Below, one piece after another: positions 16,613 to 24,702 of a stretch of 64,000 nt of DNA. Position 1 is the stretch's first letter. The number at the start of each line of letters is the position of its first letter. Below the pieces are notes generated by a model that was not told the origin of the DNA, searched no databases, and was given only the letters and a program-made list of their open reading frames with translations. Both the position numbers and the translations under genes were made by a program. The DNA is from an uncultured Oscillospiraceae bacterium (GTDB lineage Bacteria; Bacillota; Clostridia; Oscillospirales; Oscillospiraceae), in contig CAKTQR010000001.1 in assembly GCA_934597175.1 (NCBI GenBank), positions 1-64,000 on the forward strand, written 5' to 3'.

Positions 16613-18943
16613 TTACGGATTTATCTGCTCCATCACGAAGCACTCGATCACATCGCCGACCTTGATGTCGTTGAATTTTTCGACCTGCATACCACATTCG
16701 TAGCCGCTTGCGACTTCCTTGACATCGTCCTTGAAGCGGCGCAGGGAAGCAAGCTCGCCCTCGTGGACAACAACATTGTCACGCAGCACACGCACCGAGC
16801 AGCCACGCTGGATCTTACCGTCGGTGACATAGCAGCCGGTGACCGTGCCGACCTTGGAGACCTTGTAGGTCTCACGGACCTCGGCGTGACCTATGACGGA
16901 TTCCTTGAACTTGGGTGCGAGCATGCCCTTCATGGCGGCTTCTATCTCGTTGATGCAGTCGTAAATGACACGGTACATGCGCATGTCGACATTCGAGCGG
17001 GCGGCGTTGTCACGGGCGGCATTGTCGGGTCTTACATTGAAGCCGACGATGATAGCACCTGAGGTCGCAGCGAGCATGACATCGGACTCGTTTATAGCGC
17101 CGACGCCGCTGTGGATGACCTTGACACGCACTTCCTCGTTGGTTATCTTTTCCAAGGACGCCTTGACAGCCTCGGCAGAGCCCTGAACATCGGCCTTGAC
17201 GATGATGTTGAGTGTCTTCATTTCGCCTGCTTGTATCTGGCTGAACAGATCCTCAAGGCTGACTTTCTTGTTTGCGCCGAAGGCTGCGTTCTTCTGCTGG
17301 ATCTTGCGCTCCTCAACGAGCTCACGAGCCATGCGCTCATCGGCGACGGCATTGAAGGTATCGCCTGCGCTGGGGACTTCGGACATGCCGGAGATCTCAA
17401 CAGGCACGGAGGGGCCTGCCTCGGTTATGCGCATACCCTTGTCGTTAATCATCGTGCGGACACGGCCGACGGCAGTACCGGCAATGATGATATCGCCGAG
17501 CTTGAGTGTGCCGTTCTGGACGAGTACGGTCATAATGGGGCCACGGCCCTTGTCAAGGCGAGCCTCAATGACAGCACCCTTTGCAGCACGATTCGGATTT
17601 GCCTTAAGCTCCTGCACCTCGGCGAGAATGACAAGGTTTTCAAGCAGATTGTCGATGCCCATACCGGTCTTTGCGGAGATGGGGCAAACGATGGTCTCAC
17701 CGCCCCACTCCTCGGGCACGATATCGTACTCGGTCAGCTGCTGCTTGATGCGCTCGGGGTTAGCGCCGACGGTATCCATCTTATTGATGGCAACGACGAG
17801 AGGGATGCCCGCTGCCTTTGCGTGGTTTATACTCTCAATTGTCTGCGGCATGATACCGTCGTCCGCTGCGACGACGAGGATGGCAATATCGGTGACCATC
17901 GCACCTCTTGCACGCATGGAGGTGAACGCCTCGTGGCCCGGGGTGTCGAGAAAGGTAATGGGGCTGCCGTTGATCTCAACGGTATATGCGCCGATGTGCT
18001 GGGTGATGCCGCCTGCCTCGCCGGAGGCAACATTTGCATGGCGGATATAGTCGAGAAGCGAGGTCTTGCCGTGGTCAACATGACCCATGACAACGACAAC
18101 GGGTGCTCGGGAGATGAGTTCGTCCTCGGTATCCTCGTGGTCGTCGATAAGGCGCTCCTCAACGGTGACGACGACTTCCTTTTCGACCTTGCAGCCGAGC
18201 TCCATTGCGACGAGTGCTGCGGTATCGTAGTCGATAACATCGGAGACGGAGGCGAAAACACCGAGCTTAATAAGCTGCTTTATGACCTCACCTGCGGTCT
18301 TTTTCATTCTGGAGGCAAGCTCGCCGACATTGATCTCGTCGGGGATGGAGACCTTGAGCTGCTGCTTCTTGGCTATCTCCAGCTGAAGCTTCTGCATCTT
18401 GTCACGCTCTTCCTGACGGCGCTTTGCGCTGGCGGCCTGCTGCTGACGCTGCTTGGACTTGTTGACGATCTTCTCCTTGCCGCCCTTGCGGTCACGGTCA
18501 CGGCCACGCTCGCCTGCCATTTTGTCAAACTTCTCGTCATATTTGGTCATGTTGACCGCTGCACTGCCACGGGTGTCGATAACACGCTTTTCGGCCACCT
18601 GTCTGGGGACATGGGGCTTATTCTCCTTCTCCTTCTTTGCCGGAGCGGGAGCGGCAGGCTGTGCAGGCTGCTGAGTGGGCTTTGCTGCTTTCTGATCATT
18701 TGCGGGCTTTTTCTCGGAAGGCTTGGGCTCTGCCTGAGCCGGAGTATTGAATATCTCGGCGATGCTGCCTACCTGATTATGCTGGGTGAGGTACTCGAAA
18801 ATGAGATCGAGCTCCTCGTTTTCAAGAACCTGCATATGATTCTTTGGTGTTGTCGCATAGTCGGTCAGTATCTGGCTTATCACCTTGGATGTGGAATTAA
18901 AATCCTTTGCTACCTCGTGTACTCTGTATTTTATCATGCTCAT
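16613..18943 (-). CDS. infB: Translation initiation factor IF-2, 776 aa
   Basis: It is the GTPase that places initiator tRNA on the 30S subunit. The N-terminal ~170 residues are a low-complexity linker rich in Ala, Pro, Lys and Gln after a short IF2-N domain. A second IF2-N region follows, then the G domain with GHVDHGKTSLLDYIR near residue 286, D-T-P-G-H-E-A-F and N-K-M-D. Domains II to IV end with the fMet-tRNA-binding C2. It starts within the stop codon region of ylxQ (4-base overlap). Confidence 0.98.
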   Translation of the reverse strand: MSMIKYRVHEVAKDFNSTSKVISQILTDYATTPKNHMQVLENEELDLIFEYLTQHNQVGSIAEIFNTPAQAEPKPSEKKPANDQKAAKPTQQPAQPAAPAPAKKEKENKPHVPRQVAEKRVIDTRGSAAVNMTKYDEKFDKMAGERGRDRDRKGGKEKIVNKSKQRQQQAASAKRRQEERDKMQKLQLEIAKKQQLKVSIPDEINVGELASRMKKTAGEVIKQLIKLGVFASVSDVIDYDTAALVAMELGCKVEKEVVVTVEERLIDDHEDTEDELISRAPVVVVMGHVDHGKTSLLDYIRHANVASGEAGGITQHIGAYTVEINGSPITFLDTPGHEAFTSMRARGAMVTDIAILVVAADDGIMPQTIESINHAKAAGIPLVVAINKMDTVGANPERIKQQLTEYDIVPEEWGGETIVCPISAKTGMGIDNLLENLVILAEVQELKANPNRAAKGAVIEARLDKGRGPIMTVLVQNGTLKLGDIIIAGTAVGRVRTMINDKGMRITEAGPSVPVEISGMSEVPSAGDTFNAVADERMARELVEERKIQQKNAAFGANKKVSLEDLFSQIQAGEMKTLNIIVKADVQGSAEAVKASLEKITNEEVRVKVIHSGVGAINESDVMLAATSGAIIVGFNVRPDNAARDNAARSNVDMRMYRVIYDCINEIEAAMKGMLAPKFKESVIGHAEVRETYKVSKVGTVTGCYVTDGKIQRGCSVRVLRDNVVVHEGELASLRRFKDDVKEVASGYECGMQVEKFNDIKVGDVIECFVMEQINP

Positions 18944-19365
18944 GCATTAGTCCTCCTCTTCCTCTTGTTTTTCTCATGCGCCTTTGTCTCACGCTTACGC
19001 TGCTTTTGGCTTGCAAGCTTTTCCGATATGACCTTTGCCGTGTCGGCATAGCCGTCATCCAGACTGCAAAGCAGCTTTAAAAATGCATCCGCAAAGCCAA
19101 GATCGCATATTGCCGCCATCGAACAGCCGCTTTTGCCCACGCTTTCGGATATTTCCTGCTTTGTAAACGGAAGCGTTATCAGCGGGATATCCCGCCCGTG
19201 CGCAAATCCCTTTGCCCGGCTTTGCGCATTGCTCGACGCATCACTTGCCAAAACTACGAGCCTTGCCGTCTGCGCTCTTGCAGCAGCGCCCGTGTCCGTT
19301 TCGCCTATCTGAACGGCGTTGGCCTTTCGCATCAGGCCGAGCAGATTAAGTGCTTTCTCCTTCAC
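18940..19365 (-). CDS. ylxQ: L7Ae/L30e-family ribosomal-type protein YlxQ, 141 aa
   Basis: The first ~100 residues form the L7Ae-like RNA-binding fold (L-G-L-M-R-K-A-N-A-V-Q-I-G, L-V-V-L-A-S-D-A-S-S-N). The C-terminal ~40 residues are a strongly basic Lys/Arg tail, longer than usual. It probably binds kink-turn RNA. Its position between ylxR and infB is the conserved one, with 4-base overlaps on both sides. Confidence 0.92.
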   Translation of the reverse strand: MKEKALNLLGLMRKANAVQIGETDTGAAARAQTARLVVLASDASSNAQSRAKGFAHGRDIPLITLPFTKQEISESVGKSGCSMAAICDLGFADAFLKLLCSLDDGYADTAKVISEKLASQKQRKRETKAHEKNKRKRRTNA

Positions 19366-19628
19366 CTTACCGCCTCCATCTGCCGTTCAAGCTCCTCGTA
19401 CACCTCGGGCGGTATCTGTGAGGAAAACGCCTTTTCAAGCGCCTTGCCCTTTATCGCCTTCTTCAGGCAGTCCTTATTCGGACAAATATATGCTCCTCTG
19501 CCTGCCGCTTTGCCCTTAAAGTCAAGGCTTATTGCGCCCTCGGGTGACTTCACCGCACGGATAAGCTCTCGCTTAGGCTTCATCTCACGACAGCCAAGAC
19601 ACTGCCGCATCGGTATTTTCTTTTGCAT
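19362..19628 (-). CDS. ylxR: YlxR/RnpM (DUF448) RNA-binding protein, 88 aa
   Basis: It carries C-L-G-C-R-E-M-K-P-K-R-E-L-I-R and G-R-G-A-Y-I-C, the DUF448 signatures. Homologues bind RNA and have been reported to modulate RNase P. It lies 23 bases after nusA and overlaps ylxQ by 4 bases, the normal Firmicute arrangement. Confidence 0.95.
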   Translation of the reverse strand: MQKKIPMRQCLGCREMKPKRELIRAVKSPEGAISLDFKGKAAGRGAYICPNKDCLKKAIKGKALEKAFSSQIPPEVYEELERQMEAVR

Positions 19629-19651
19629 CCTGCTGCCGCCTTTCTTAAAAA

Positions 19652-20704
19652 TTACGCCTCGGATTCAGGCTTGATATCGATCTTAAAGCCGGTCAGTCTT
19701 GCTGCAAGTCTTGCATTCTGACCCTCCTTGCCGATGGCGAGGGACAGCTGACTGTCGGGCACGATGACACGGCAGCTCTTGCCGTCTTCAAACATGGTGA
19801 CGCTCACTACATCGCTGGGGGCAAGTGCAGCTGCGATATATTCCTCGGGAACATCGCTGTACTTGATGATATCTATCTTCTCACCGCCGAGCTCCTCAAC
19901 GATGTTTGCAACTCTGCTACCTTTCGGGCCGACGCACGAGCCGATGGGATCGATATCGGGGTCGTTGGACAGAACTGCCATCTTGGTGCGGCTGCCTGCC
20001 TCACGGGCGATGGACTTTATCTCAACAGTGCCGTCAAAAATTTCGGGAACTTCAAGCTCAAACAGACGCTTGACAAGGCCCGGGTGGGTGCGGCTGATGA
20101 GGACCTGAGGTCCTTTGGTGGAATTTCTGACCTCAACGACATAGACCTTGATACGGTCGCCCTCGGTGAGAACTTCGGTCTTGATTCTCTCATTGGGAGC
20201 GAGCATAGCCTCGGTAAACTCGCTGTTGGAGTTTATGCGGATGGACACGCTGCCTGTTCTCGGCTCAATACGGGAGACGACGCCGGTGAGTATCTCGTGT
20301 TCTTTGGAGGTAAACTCCTCGTAGATGATGCCTCGCTCTGCCTCACGGATGCCCTGTATGATGACCTGCTTTGCGGCCTGAGCGGCTATGCGGCCGAACT
20401 TCTTGGTCTCAACGGGAACTTTTATCGTATCGCCGACCTTGGCTCTCTTGGTAATCTTCTTTGCAGCCTCAAGGTCGATCTCAAGAGCTTTGTCCTCGAC
20501 CTGCTCGACAGCGGTCTTGTTGACATACATCTCAATGCGCTTTCTGCTCTCGTCAAGCAGGATATCGACATTGTCGGCGCACTCGGGATTGTCACGGCGG
20601 AAAGCGGCAAGCATCGCCTGCTTAATTTTGTCGTACATGTACTCTCTGGGAATACCTTTTTCTTTTTCGAGATCTTCTATTGCCGAAAAGAATTCTGCGT
20701 TCAT
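19652..20704 (-). CDS. nusA: Transcription termination/antitermination factor NusA, 350 aa
   Basis: The N-terminal RNA polymerase-binding domain (E-K-G-I-P-R-E-Y-M-Y) is followed by S1, KH1 and KH2, with G-P-K-G-S-R in KH1 and G-K-E-G-Q-N-A-R-L-A-A in KH2. It lacks the C-terminal acidic repeats of proteobacterial NusA, as is usual in Firmicutes. It modulates pausing and hairpin-dependent termination, which is relevant to the hairpin in its own operon leader at 21207-21232. Confidence 0.97.
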   Translation of the reverse strand: MNAEFFSAIEDLEKEKGIPREYMYDKIKQAMLAAFRRDNPECADNVDILLDESRKRIEMYVNKTAVEQVEDKALEIDLEAAKKITKRAKVGDTIKVPVETKKFGRIAAQAAKQVIIQGIREAERGIIYEEFTSKEHEILTGVVSRIEPRTGSVSIRINSNSEFTEAMLAPNERIKTEVLTEGDRIKVYVVEVRNSTKGPQVLISRTHPGLVKRLFELEVPEIFDGTVEIKSIAREAGSRTKMAVLSNDPDIDPIGSCVGPKGSRVANIVEELGGEKIDIIKYSDVPEEYIAAALAPSDVVSVTMFEDGKSCRVIVPDSQLSLAIGKEGQNARLAARLTGFKIDIKPESEA

Positions 20705-20724
20705 TTTTATATACCCCTTTTATG

Positions 20725-21168
20725 TTATATCGAAATGTGCAGCTTTACCTGCGCAATTTGTGACTTTTTAAGCTCAACGGAGCTGACGGTGATATCGCCG
20801 TTTTCATAGGCTTCGAGCTTGCCGACAAGGGACTTTTTGCCCTCATACGGCTGATACAGCTTTACCTCGACCTCGCTGCCCATGAATTTCTCAAAATCCG
20901 AGGGACGCTTGAGCTCACGCTCAGCACCGGCAGAGCCGACCTCGAACACATAACTGTCGGGAATGGGGTCTGCTTCGTCAAGGATAGGATCGAGCCTGCG
21001 GCTTATCCTCTCGCAGTCGTCGATCCCGACGCCGCCGTCCTTGTCGATAAACACTCTGAGATACCACGAGCCCGCCTCACGGACATACTCGACAGACCAA
21101 AGCTCGCAACCCTCGTCCTCAACGACGGGTCTTGCCAGCGCTTCGACCTTTTCCGTTACTTTACTCAT
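20725..21168 (-). CDS. rimP: Ribosome maturation factor RimP, 147 aa
   Basis: It assists 30S maturation. The features are L-W-S-V-E-Y-V-R-E, the C-x-R-I-S-R-R-L-D-P-I-L-D region, and the C-terminal SH3-like barrel. It is the first gene of the nusA-infB operon and is preceded by GGCGGT at normal distance. A promoter at 21258-21286 and an intrinsic-terminator hairpin lie in its leader. Confidence 0.96.
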   Translation of the reverse strand: MSKVTEKVEALARPVVEDEGCELWSVEYVREAGSWYLRVFIDKDGGVGIDDCERISRRLDPILDEADPIPDSYVFEVGSAGAERELKRPSDFEKFMGSEVEVKLYQPYEGKKSLVGKLEAYENGDITVSSVELKKSQIAQVKLHISI

Positions 21169-21206
21169 CGTAAAACCGCCTTTTTAACAATTGCAAAATG
21201 CTCAAC

Positions 21207-21232
21207 AAAAAGAGTGGGCGTTGACCCACTCT
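21207..21232 (-). terminator. Terminator hairpin in the rimP-nusA leader (possible attenuator)
   Basis: On the minus strand AGAGTGGG, loop TCAACG, CCCACTCT and TTTTT form a compact intrinsic terminator. It is downstream of the vanY stop, so it can end that transcript. It also lies about 20 bases downstream of the expected start of the rimP promoter and about 40 bases before the rimP ATG, so rimP transcripts must pass it. I see no obvious competing antiterminator stem. Confidence 0.75.
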
Positions 21233-21257
21233 GAAAAACCTGCTGACTTACATTGAT

Positions 21258-21286
21258 ATAATAACACCAACGCAGTTGCATTGCAA
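21258..21286 (-). promoter_or_regulatory. Promoter of the rimP-nusA-infB operon
   Basis: TTGCAA, a 17-base spacer and TATTAT on the minus strand, about 90 bases upstream of rimP and inside the short gap after vanY. The same TTGCAA -35 occurs before mraZ. Confidence 0.65.
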
Positions 21287-21309
21287 GTATTTTTTGTGTT
21301 TAGATACAT

Positions 21310-22107
21310 TTATTTCTGATAATCATAGTGATCCACGAACTCCTCAAGGCACATTCCGTTTTCCATGATGAATTTCGCCGCCACTGCGCCGACATAACGA
21401 TAGTGATACGGCTCGTCGACGCCGGTGATGCCGCTCTTGTCGCTGGGGTAGCGCTTTATAAAGCCGTACTCTGCGCAGTGCTCATCGAGCCACGCAAAGA
21501 ATTTGGCGTTCATCTTCGAGTAGTCGTATTCATCATACTGCTTGTCGGTTATATCAACGCCAAGCGCCGTCTGGTGGTCGCTCGTGCCGGGGGTCTCGGA
21601 ATTTTTGGTCGAAATTTTGACCGCTTCCTCAAAGCTCAGCCTGCCGCCGGCAGTAAGCTTCGTAGCTTCCTCGTTTATCTGCTGCGTTGCTGCGGTATAG
21701 GACACATAGCCCTTTGCAAGATACGGGTCAAAGCCCGCCTGGCGTGCCGCCTGAATAAGGCCGACGAGCTGATTTACCGCACGCTTATCAAAGGTCACAC
21801 CCATGTCGCCGACCTCGGAGACCTCGGGGGTATTGTCTTTTATGACATGGCTGCTGTTTATGAGAATGTAGTTCCAGTCCTCGATATCGATATTCGGAAA
21901 GTCGAGGTCCTTGTACTTATCCTCAGCCTCGATGCGTCCGTCGTAGTCGTCAAGCGGCTTTTTGAGGTTATCGGAATTTATAAACACTCCGTCAGAGCCG
22001 CCGAGAATGACTTCGGATCTCAAGCCGGTGCGGGATTCGATAACGAAAACGAGCGCAGCCGCCGCAATGATGAGCATGACAAGCAATAACGCCTTTTTTA
22101 TCTTCAT
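21310..22107 (-). CDS. D-alanyl-D-alanine carboxypeptidase, VanY/M15B family, 265 aa
   Basis: A signal anchor at about residues 4-24 precedes an extracytoplasmic zinc peptidase domain. The zinc-site motif S-D-H-Q-T-A-L-G-V-D-I and E-P-Y-H-Y-R-Y-V-G are the M15B signatures (classical SEHQTGLAVD and EPWHYRYVG). It should trim the terminal D-Ala of muropeptides. There are no van resistance genes nearby, so this is a housekeeping wall enzyme. The ATG at 22107 is preferred, with GGCGG about 7 bases upstream; a GTG at 22113 is the alternative. It has its own promoter. Confidence 0.92.
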   Translation of the reverse strand: MKIKKALLLVMLIIAAAALVFVIESRTGLRSEVILGGSDGVFINSDNLKKPLDDYDGRIEAEDKYKDLDFPNIDIEDWNYILINSSHVIKDNTPEVSEVGDMGVTFDKRAVNQLVGLIQAARQAGFDPYLAKGYVSYTAATQQINEEATKLTAGGRLSFEEAVKISTKNSETPGTSDHQTALGVDITDKQYDEYDYSKMNAKFFAWLDEHCAEYGFIKRYPSDKSGITGVDEPYHYRYVGAVAAKFIMENGMCLEEFVDHYDYQK

Positions 22108-22138
22108 ATTCACACCGCCTTTCCTTTGTTACCGTCGC

Positions 22139-22167
22139 ATTATACCACACGATCAGGCTTTGTACAA
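22139..22167 (-). promoter_or_regulatory. Promoter of the VanY-type carboxypeptidase
   Basis: TTGTAC, a 17-base spacer and TATAAT on the minus strand, located just after the sigK stop codon. The leader is about 25 bases. Confidence 0.7.
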
Positions 22168-22171
22168 GCTT

Positions 22172-22870
22172 TTATACGGGCGCTGCATCCTCGCCGAGGG
22201 CAAGACGCAGCTTTTCCAGGGCTTTTTTCTCGATGCGGCTGACATATGAGCGGCTTATGCCGAGTAACTGCGCCGTCTCACGCTGGGTCTTGGGCTCAAG
22301 GCTGTTAAGGCCGTAGCGAATTTTGATTATCCTCGCTTCCCTTTCGCTGAGCGCCGTGTCGACATATTCGTGCAGCTTCCGGCATATCTCGAAGTTGCCG
22401 ACGGCATCGCTGAGCTCCTCGTCCTGCGCAAGCACATCCATGAGCGACAGGCTGTTTCCGTCGGAGTCTGTATCTAAAGCATCCGACAGGCTCACATCCC
22501 CTGCCGTCTTTTTCATGTTGCGAAAGTGCATGAGTATCTCGTTTTCGCAGCAGCGGCTGGCGTAGGTCGCAAGACGCACGCCCTTGTCGGGACGGTATGT
22601 ATTTATGCCCTTTATAAGCCCTATCGTACCGATGGATATAAGGTCGTCGACATCGCTCGTTTGGGTGTAATACTTCTTTATAATGTGCGCAACGAGCCGC
22701 AGATTATGCTCAACGAGGACATTTCTCGCCTCAATATCGCCGTCCATCCACATGTCGACATACAGCTTTTCCTCCTCCTTAGAAAGCGGACTCGGAAAGG
22801 AGCCGTTCGGCGATAGCCTGAGCATCAAAAGTGTGCCGCCTATCAGCATCATGAGCGCCGAAGTAAACAT
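22172..22870 (-). CDS. sigK: RNA polymerase sporulation sigma factor SigK, 232 aa
   Basis: The late mother-cell sigma factor. A hydrophobic N-terminal pro-sequence (about residues 1-20) precedes F-P-S-P-L-S-K-E-E-E-K and the sigma-70 region 2 (A-R-N-V-L-V-E-H-N-L-R-L-V-A-H, then D-L-I-S-I-G-T-I-G-L-I-K-G). Region 4 has the helix-turn-helix L-G-I-S-R-S-Y-V-S-R-I-E-K. The pro-sequence implies membrane tethering and proteolytic activation, the step blocked by BofA (7416-7682). The gene is continuous, without the skin-type interruption seen in some species. The ATG at 22870 has a perfect GGAGGTGAT. Confidence 0.95.
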   Translation of the reverse strand: MFTSALMMLIGGTLLMLRLSPNGSFPSPLSKEEEKLYVDMWMDGDIEARNVLVEHNLRLVAHIIKKYYTQTSDVDDLISIGTIGLIKGINTYRPDKGVRLATYASRCCENEILMHFRNMKKTAGDVSLSDALDTDSDGNSLSLMDVLAQDEELSDAVGNFEICRKLHEYVDTALSEREARIIKIRYGLNSLEPKTQRETAQLLGISRSYVSRIEKKALEKLRLALGEDAAPV

Positions 22871-22928
22871 CAAATCACCTCCGTAACAGTATAAGCGGAA
22901 GTGGCAAGTACAAATTCGTTAATTTCGC

Positions 22929-22957
22929 TTGCAATTTTGCGGCATCGGCGTTAATAT
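22929..22957 (+). promoter_or_regulatory. Promoter of the CsoR-type regulator
   Basis: TTGCAA, a 17-base spacer and TAATAT, about 30 bases before the ATG at 22987. I saw no obvious long inverted repeat of the CsoR operator type around it. Confidence 0.6.
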
Positions 22958-22986
22958 GAAAACAGATTTTCCCGGGGGAGATAGAA

Positions 22987-23376
22987 ATGCACAGGCCAGA
23001 CGACGGTTTTTACCATGACCACGGCGATGGGATAATCCATTGCCACGACAGCGAGCCATGCAGCGACATGCACGAGCATGAAGAGCACGAGCACCATCAC
23101 CACACCCATCCGCACAGGCACGAGAACACCAAGGCAGTAGTAAACCGGCTTGCAAGAGCTATCGGCCATCTTGAATCTGTAAAGCGGATGGTCGAGGACG
23201 GCAGGGACTGCACGGAGGTGCTTATCCAGCTTGCTGCCGTGCGCTCAGCGCTCAACAACACCGCAAAGGTCATTTTAAAAGACCACCTTGAACATTGTAT
23301 AACCGACGCAGTCGAAACAGGCGACGCCGAGGTCATTTCGGACCTAAACACGGCGATAGACAAGTTCATAAACTGA
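22987..23376 (+). CDS. CsoR/RcnR-family metal-sensing repressor with His-rich N-terminus, 129 aa
   Basis: The C-terminal ~80 residues are the DUF156 four-helix fold. C75, H100 and C104 have exactly the +25 and +29 spacing of the Cu(I)-binding Cys-His-Cys set of CsoR, which argues for copper sensing. The N-terminal ~45 residues are an extra tail with 15 histidines and two cysteines, including a run of four His, which could bind or buffer metal ions. No copper ATPase or chaperone lies nearby, so its targets are elsewhere or only itself. GGGGGAG precedes the ATG. It converges with ftsZ over a shared terminator. Confidence 0.88.
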   Translation: MHRPDDGFYHDHGDGIIHCHDSEPCSDMHEHEEHEHHHHTHPHRHENTKAVVNRLARAIGHLESVKRMVEDGRDCTEVLIQLAAVRSALNNTAKVILKDHLEHCITDAVETGDAEVISDLNTAIDKFIN

Positions 23377-23380
23377 AAAA

Positions 23381-23405
23381 TGCCGCAGAGCTAAGCACTG
23401 CGGCA
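23381..23405. terminator. Bidirectional terminator between csoR-like gene and ftsZ
   Basis: TGCCGCAG, a 9-base loop and CTGCGGCA. The minus-strand 3' side runs into TTTTT, ending ftsZ. The plus-strand side has GGTTTT, ending the regulator gene. Confidence 0.85.
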
Positions 23406-23419
23406 TTGGTTTTATAAAA

Positions 23420-24574
23420 TTAGTTATTAGTGTTGAAGATCTTGAAGATGCTGTCGAAGGGGTCTTCCTCGCCCTTGGGTGCTGCTGCGGCGGGCTCTTC
23501 CTTCTTCTCGGCTGCTTTCTCGGTCGCTGCGGTGTACAGTCCCTGCTGCTTTTCAAAAGCAACGGGCTCGATGGGCTTGCCTGCCGACTGCGCAGGTGCT
23601 GGCTGCTTGTTTGCGGGAGCTTCCTCAAAACCGGTTGCGATAACGGTTACACGGATCTCATCCTGCATGGACTCGTCGAAGGTCGCACCGAAGATGATGT
23701 TCGCATCGGGGTGAGCTGCCTCCTGAACGAGGTTTGCAGCTGCCTCAACATCCTCAAGGCCCATATCCTCAGAGCCGGTGATGTTTATGAGCACACCGTG
23801 AGCGCCGTTGATCGAGGTCTCCATAAGCGGGCTTGCGACTGCCATGCGGGCAGCGTCCTCAGCCTTGCCCTTGCCTGCTGCACGGCCGACGCCCATGTGG
23901 GCAAAGCCTGCGTTCTTCATGATGCAGGTGACATCGGCGAAGTCGAGGTTTATAAAGCCGGTGTTCTTGATAAGGTCGGAAATGCTGGTAACGGCCTGAC
24001 GCAGAACATCGTCGGCTATCTCAAATGCGTTTGCGAGAGTGACCTTCTGGTCGGTTGCGTACTTCAGGCGGTCGTTGGGGATGATAAGCAGAGAGTCGAC
24101 CTTGCCGAGCAGCTCCTTGATGCCGGCGTTTGCCTGATCCATGCGGCGCTTGCCCTCAAACTTGAAGGGCTTAGTTACGACGCCGACGGTGAGCACGCCT
24201 GCTTCACGGGCGATATCCGCAACGGTGGGAGCTGCGCCTGTGCCTGTGCCGCCGCCCATGCCTGCGGTGATAAAGACCATGTCGGAGTCCTCGAGGGACT
24301 TTGCGATATTATTGCGGCTTTCCTCGGCGCTGCGCTTGCCGACCTCGGGGTCGGAGCCTGCACCCTGACCGTGGGTGAGCTTTTCGCCGATCTGTATCTT
24401 CTGGTCGGCATTGGACACTGCAAGTGCCTGCTTGTCCGTATTGACGGAGATAAACTCAACGCCCTGTGTTCCGGACTTGACCATTCTGTTAACGACATTG
24501 TTGCCGGCACCGCCGACACCGACTACTTTTATTGTTACGACATTTTCAGGGCCTGCTTCGGCTTTGAAATCCAT
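23420..24574 (-). CDS. ftsZ: Cell division protein FtsZ, 384 aa
   Basis: The tubulin-like GTPase that forms the division ring. The tubulin signature GGGTGTG is at residues 107-113, after G-V-G-G-A-G-N-N and before the synergy region with N-L-D-F-A-D-V. A disordered linker of about 50 residues rich in Ala, Pro, Glu and Lys leads to the C-terminal peptide D-P-F-D-S-I-F-K-I-F. It is the last gene of the dcw cluster with its own promoter. No ftsA precedes it. Confidence 0.98.
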   Translation of the reverse strand: MDFKAEAGPENVVTIKVVGVGGAGNNVVNRMVKSGTQGVEFISVNTDKQALAVSNADQKIQIGEKLTHGQGAGSDPEVGKRSAEESRNNIAKSLEDSDMVFITAGMGGGTGTGAAPTVADIAREAGVLTVGVVTKPFKFEGKRRMDQANAGIKELLGKVDSLLIIPNDRLKYATDQKVTLANAFEIADDVLRQAVTSISDLIKNTGFINLDFADVTCIMKNAGFAHMGVGRAAGKGKAEDAARMAVASPLMETSINGAHGVLINITGSEDMGLEDVEAAANLVQEAAHPDANIIFGATFDESMQDEIRVTVIATGFEEAPANKQPAPAQSAGKPIEPVAFEKQQGLYTAATEKAAEKKEEPAAAAPKGEEDPFDSIFKIFNTNN

Positions 24575-24630
24575 GATTATTCCTCCAATTTTGTTTCTGA
24601 AACGAGAACATCGCTTTTGCGATATGGTAT

Positions 24631-24659
24631 ATTCTATAACTTTTTTCTGCCAAGGTCAA
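24631..24659 (-). promoter_or_regulatory. Promoter of ftsZ
   Basis: TTGACC, a 17-base spacer and TAGAAT on the minus strand, about 60 bases before the ftsZ start, so ftsZ can be transcribed separately from the cluster. The leader can form a short GCAAAAGC-type hairpin. Confidence 0.65.
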
Positions 24660-24667
24660 TATATTTT

Positions 24668-24702
24668 CACTAAGTTATGTAAACAAAGTTTTAAACTTAG
24701 TG
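24668..24702 (-). other. Stem-loop directly after ftsQ
   Basis: CACTAAGTT, a 17-base loop and AACTTAGTG, starting one base past the ftsQ stop. There is no T-run, so a partial terminator or RNA-stabilising structure is more likely than a strong terminator. Confidence 0.5.

Noticed and set aside
17111..19051. A 646-codon open frame on the plus strand opposite infB
   Set aside because: It is antisense to infB, has no ribosome site or family resemblance, and its low-complexity residues mirror the infB linker.
22172..22870. A skin-type interruption of sigK
   Set aside because: The frame is continuous through regions 2 to 4, so no excision is needed.
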